Notes under the pieces: generated by a model
What the model saw: only the letters and a program-made list of their open reading frames with translations
Database searches by the model: none
Told to the model about the DNA's origin: nothing
Assembly (NCBI RefSeq): GCF_000621745.1
Contig: NZ_JHXK01000012.1
Location: 170,395 to 234,394, forward strand
Length of the DNA: 64,000 nt
Reading direction: 5' to 3'
Origin: Clostridium beijerinckii HUN142
GTDB lineage: Bacteria; Bacillota; Clostridia; Clostridiales; Clostridiaceae
In this document: piece by piece, positions 62,016-64,000 of the stretch
Position numbering within the stretch: the stretch's first letter is position 1
Layout of the letters: every line of letters starts with the position of its first letter
Program-made: the position numbers and the translations under genes

Positions 62016-63191
62016 TTATAAGTTTTTTCTTATTTCATCTACTTTATTCAATTGTTCCCATGGCAGGTTAAGATCATTTCTTCCAAAGTGTCCATACGCA
62101 GCTGTTTGTTTATAAATAGGTCTTCTTAAGTCAAGATCTCTAATTATAGCTCCTGGTCTTAAATCAAATACTCTCTCTACTATTTCAACAATCTTATCTT
62201 CATCCACTTTTCCTGTTCCAAATGTTTCAACTTCAATCGAAACTGGTTTTGCAACACCTATTGCATATGCTAATTGAATTTCTAACTTATCTGCAACGCC
62301 AGCAGCAACTAAGTTTTTAGCAACCCATCTTGCAGCATATGCAGCCGATCTATCAACTTTAGTTGGATCTTTCCCTGAGAAAGCTCCACCACCGTGTCTA
62401 CCATATCCACCATAAGTATCAACTATTATCTTTCTACCTGTTAATCCTGAATCTCCTTGAGGTCCTCCAACAACGAATCTTCCAGTCGGATTTATGAAAT
62501 ATCTAGTTTCACTGTCCAATAATTCTGCTGGAACAACAGCATCTATAACATATTTCTTAAGATCTTCGTGAATTTGCTCTAAAGTTACTTTCTCATCATG
62601 TTGTGTTGATATAACTATAGTATCAATCCTCTTTGGAACATTATCTTCATATTCAACTGTTACTTGAGTTTTACCATCTGGTCTTAAGTAACTTAATGTA
62701 CCATTCTTTCTTACTTCTGTAAGCCTTCTTGATAGTTTATGAGCCATATATACCGGAAGAGGCATAAAATCTTCAGTTTCATTAGTTGCAAAACCAAACA
62801 TCATTCCTTGATCTCCAGCTCCAACTGCTTCAACTTCATCTTTTTCACCCTTTTTTGATTCAAAAGCTTCATCTACACCCATAGCTATATCTGCAGATTG
62901 TTCGTCTATTGATGTAATAACTGAACAAGTATCACAATCGAATCCAAATTTAGCTCTATCATACCCAATTTCTCTTACTGTTTCTCTAACTACCTTAGGA
63001 ATATCAACGTAACAATTTGTTGTTATTTCTCCCATTACCATAACCATACCTGTTGTTGTGCAAGTTTCACAAGCAACTCTAGCCATCGGATCTTTAGATA
63101 TAATAGCATCTAGTATAGCATCTGAAATTTGGTCACACATTTTATCAGGATGTCCCTCTGTAACTGATTCTGAAGTAAATAATCTTCTCAT
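62016..63191 (-). CDS. metK: S-adenosylmethionine synthetase
   Basis: This 391-aa tetrameric enzyme makes SAM from methionine and ATP. Signatures are [20 protein letters not shown] (about 5-24), [12 protein letters not shown] (about 115-126), the [19 protein letters not shown] loop (about 257-275) and ending [10 protein letters not shown]. The start at 63191 follows AAGGAGAG; an upstream extension in the same frame lacks a site. A SAM-I riboswitch lies in its leader. Confidence 0.98.
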   Translation of the reverse strand: MRRLFTSESVTEGHPDKMCDQISDAILDAIISKDPMARVACETCTTTGMVMVMGEITTNCYVDIPKVVRETVREIGYDRAKFGFDCDTCSVITSIDEQSADIAMGVDEAFESKKGEKDEVEAVGAGDQGMMFGFATNETEDFMPLPVYMAHKLSRRLTEVRKNGTLSYLRPDGKTQVTVEYEDNVPKRIDTIVISTQHDEKVTLEQIHEDLKKYVIDAVVPAELLDSETRYFINPTGRFVVGGPQGDSGLTGRKIIVDTYGGYGRHGGGAFSGKDPTKVDRSAAYAARWVAKNLVAAGVADKLEIQLAYAIGVAKPVSIEVETFGTGKVDEDKIVEIVERVFDLRPGAIIRDLDLRRPIYKQTAAYGHFGRNDLNLPWEQLNKVDEIRKNL

Positions 63192-63379
63192 ATCTTTTCT
63201 CTCCTTAGATTTAAATATTATAATTATCTCTACGAATAAAATTATTTCATTAAAAACCATATATTTAGTTTTATAGAATAATACTCGCTTATAAAAGTTT
63301 TACCTTATTTAAATACAAAAAATAGTAGTTAAACTATTTTATTAATTGTTTCTTTTATAATTTAAGCATGCGCAAACTT

Positions 63380-63525
63380 AAAAAAAAAAGCTCTTCGATA
63401 AGAAGAGCGTGATTTAACAATCATTTTCTTATCTTGTAGAATAACTCTACAGGAATTGGCACCTTATATAATACAGGTTGCCGGGTTTCATAGGGCCCTT
63501 TCCCTCCACCTCTCTTGATAAGAGT
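63380..63525 (-). promoter_or_regulatory. SAM-I riboswitch (S-box) with terminator, controlling metK
   Basis: On the minus strand the aptamer (about 63426-63525) shows CTTATCAAGAGAGGTGGAGG, GGCCCTATGAAACCCGGCAA, CCTGT...GGTGCCAATTCC and a closing GATAAG that pairs with the first CTTATC. It is followed by the hairpin GCTCTTC/GAAGAGC (63390-63408) and T9-10. The terminator loop contains CTTATC, which can compete for the same GATAAG strand, the usual S-box OFF-switch logic. Confidence 0.97.
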
Positions 63526-63626
63526 AACATAATTCAATTTTCAAAAGTATTCTATCATATACAATGCAATTAGTCAACATTGTTAATCAAATTTTTACAC
63601 ATCCTATTTTTACTTAAATAGAAAAT

Positions 63627-63658
63627 AAAAAAGAATAAACAAAAGTTTATTCTTTTTT
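63627..63658 (-). terminator. Terminator of the tRNA cluster
   Basis: AAAAAAGAATAAAC (63627-63640) pairs perfectly with GTTTATTCTTTTTT (63645-63658). It directly abuts the encoded CCA of tRNA-Tyr. Confidence 0.85.
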
Positions 63659-63743
63659 TGGTGGAGGAAGATGGATTCGAACCATCGAAACGAAACGTAA
63701 CAGATTTACAGTCTGCCCCCTTTGGCCACTCGGGAATTCCTCC
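63659..63743 (-). tRNA. tRNA-Tyr (GTA), complete copy
   Basis: This 85-base tRNA has a long variable arm. The acceptor is GGAGGAA/TTCCTCC, the anticodon loop CTGTAAA gives GTA (Tyr), the T loop is GGTTCGAAT and the 3' CCA is encoded. It is the last gene of the minus-strand tRNA cluster. Confidence 0.97.
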
Positions 63744-63755
63744 ATATTATTTTAT

Positions 63756-63830
63756 TGGAGCTGGCAATAGGAATCGAACCTACAACCTGCTGATTACAAG
63801 TCAGCTGCTCTACCGTTGAGCCATGCCAGC
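63756..63830 (-). tRNA. tRNA-Thr (TGT)
   Basis: This 75-base cloverleaf has acceptor GCTGGCA/TGCCAGC, anticodon stem GCTGA/TCAGC with loop CTTGTAA (TGT, Thr), T loop GGTTCGATT and encoded CCA. Confidence 0.97.
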
Positions 63831-63859
63831 ACATATTACTATATTAATTATTTTTATAA

Positions 63860-63935
63860 TGGTGGGCACAACAGGGCTCGAACCTGTGACCCCCTGCTTG
63901 TAAGGCAGGTGCTCTCCCAGCTGAGCTATGCGCCC
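63860..63935 (-). tRNA. tRNA-Val (TAC)
   Basis: This 76-base cloverleaf has acceptor GGGCGCA/TGTGCCC (one wobble), anticodon stem CCTGC/GCAGG with loop CTTACAA (TAC, Val), T loop GGTTCGAGC and encoded CCA. Confidence 0.97.
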
Positions 63936-63944
63936 ATTATAAGT

Positions 63945-64000
63945 TGGTGGAGGAAGATGGATTCGAACCATCGAAACGAAACGTAACAGATTTACAGTCT
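63945..64000 (-). tRNA. tRNA-Tyr (GTA), second copy, cut by the window edge
   Basis: The 56 visible bases, from the encoded CCA through the T arm, long variable arm and anticodon (loop ...TGTAAA), are identical to the same part of the tRNA-Tyr at 63659-63743. The D arm and 5' acceptor lie outside the window. Confidence 0.93.

Overview
The window is AT-rich throughout and looks like a chromosomal segment of a Clostridium sensu stricto species, probably close to the solventogenic, plant-polysaccharide-using group around C. beijerinckii. The reasons are an alpha/beta-type small acid-soluble spore protein, strong GGAGG ribosome binding sites, an oxygen-reducing flavodiiron protein with rubredoxin, a type III glutamine synthetase, and the neighbourhood prfB-secA-hpf-raiA RNA-comFC-recD2-metK. 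The species is an inference; no rRNA is present. I see no insertion sequence, prophage or CRISPR array.

Layout. 1-5.0 kb (minus strand): a membrane-anchored YhaN-like SMC-type ATPase (cut by the window edge), its YhaO-like nuclease partner, a spore protein and an Rpn-like protein of unknown function. 5.3-7.5 kb: two nearly identical tRNA-Trp genes with matching terminators bracket a nitronate monooxygenase/FabK-like gene and ridA. 7.7-15.3 kb: an orphan ZnuA-like protein that has lost its metal ligands, the tsaE-tsaB-rimI operon, a DeoR regulator, rubredoxin plus flavodiiron protein, ribU under an FMN riboswitch, and a bacteriohemerythrin.

15.6-39.1 kb is a large accessory sugar region for pectin, rhamnogalacturonan and arabinan fragments. 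It holds kduD-kdgK-eda with a divergent IclR regulator, a GH51 arabinofuranosidase translationally abutting a small zinc-finger-like protein with a divergent two-domain ArsR regulator, a HAD phosphatase with a DeoR protein that has no DNA-binding domain, ogt, fucO, rhaD, a DeoR regulator, rhaM, a GPH sugar symporter, a TIM-barrel isomerase, a GH105 unsaturated rhamnogalacturonyl hydrolase, and the operon rhaB-rhaA-kduI-kduD2. Together these split unsaturated rhamnogalacturonan disaccharides inside the cell. Rhamnose goes to lactaldehyde and 1,2-propanediol (RhaM, RhaA, RhaB, RhaD, FucO). Unsaturated galacturonate goes to pyruvate and glyceraldehyde 3-phosphate (KduI, KduD, KdgK, Eda). A shared 12-base element and cre-like sites suggest joint control.

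39.5-46.6 kb: type III glutamine synthetase behind a leader that reads as an ANTAR-protein antitermination switch, then a ROK kinase, an AraC regulator, an EamA transporter and a Gfo/Idh oxidoreductase. 46.8-64 kb is mostly core genome: tex, a two-component system, prfB with its programmed +1 frameshift, secA, hpf, a raiA-type structured RNA with its own promoter and terminator, comFC with a ComFA-like protein lacking Walker A, recD2, metK under a SAM-I riboswitch, and a tRNA cluster (Tyr, Val, Thr, Tyr on the minus strand).

Most notable: the ANTAR-type leader of glnA, the raiA RNA with its promoter, the HTH-less DeoR gene with helically phased repeats over its promoter, the metal-ligand-free ZnuA-like protein, the putative rhamnogalacturonan regulon motif, and a relic of an ABC solute-binding protein gene.
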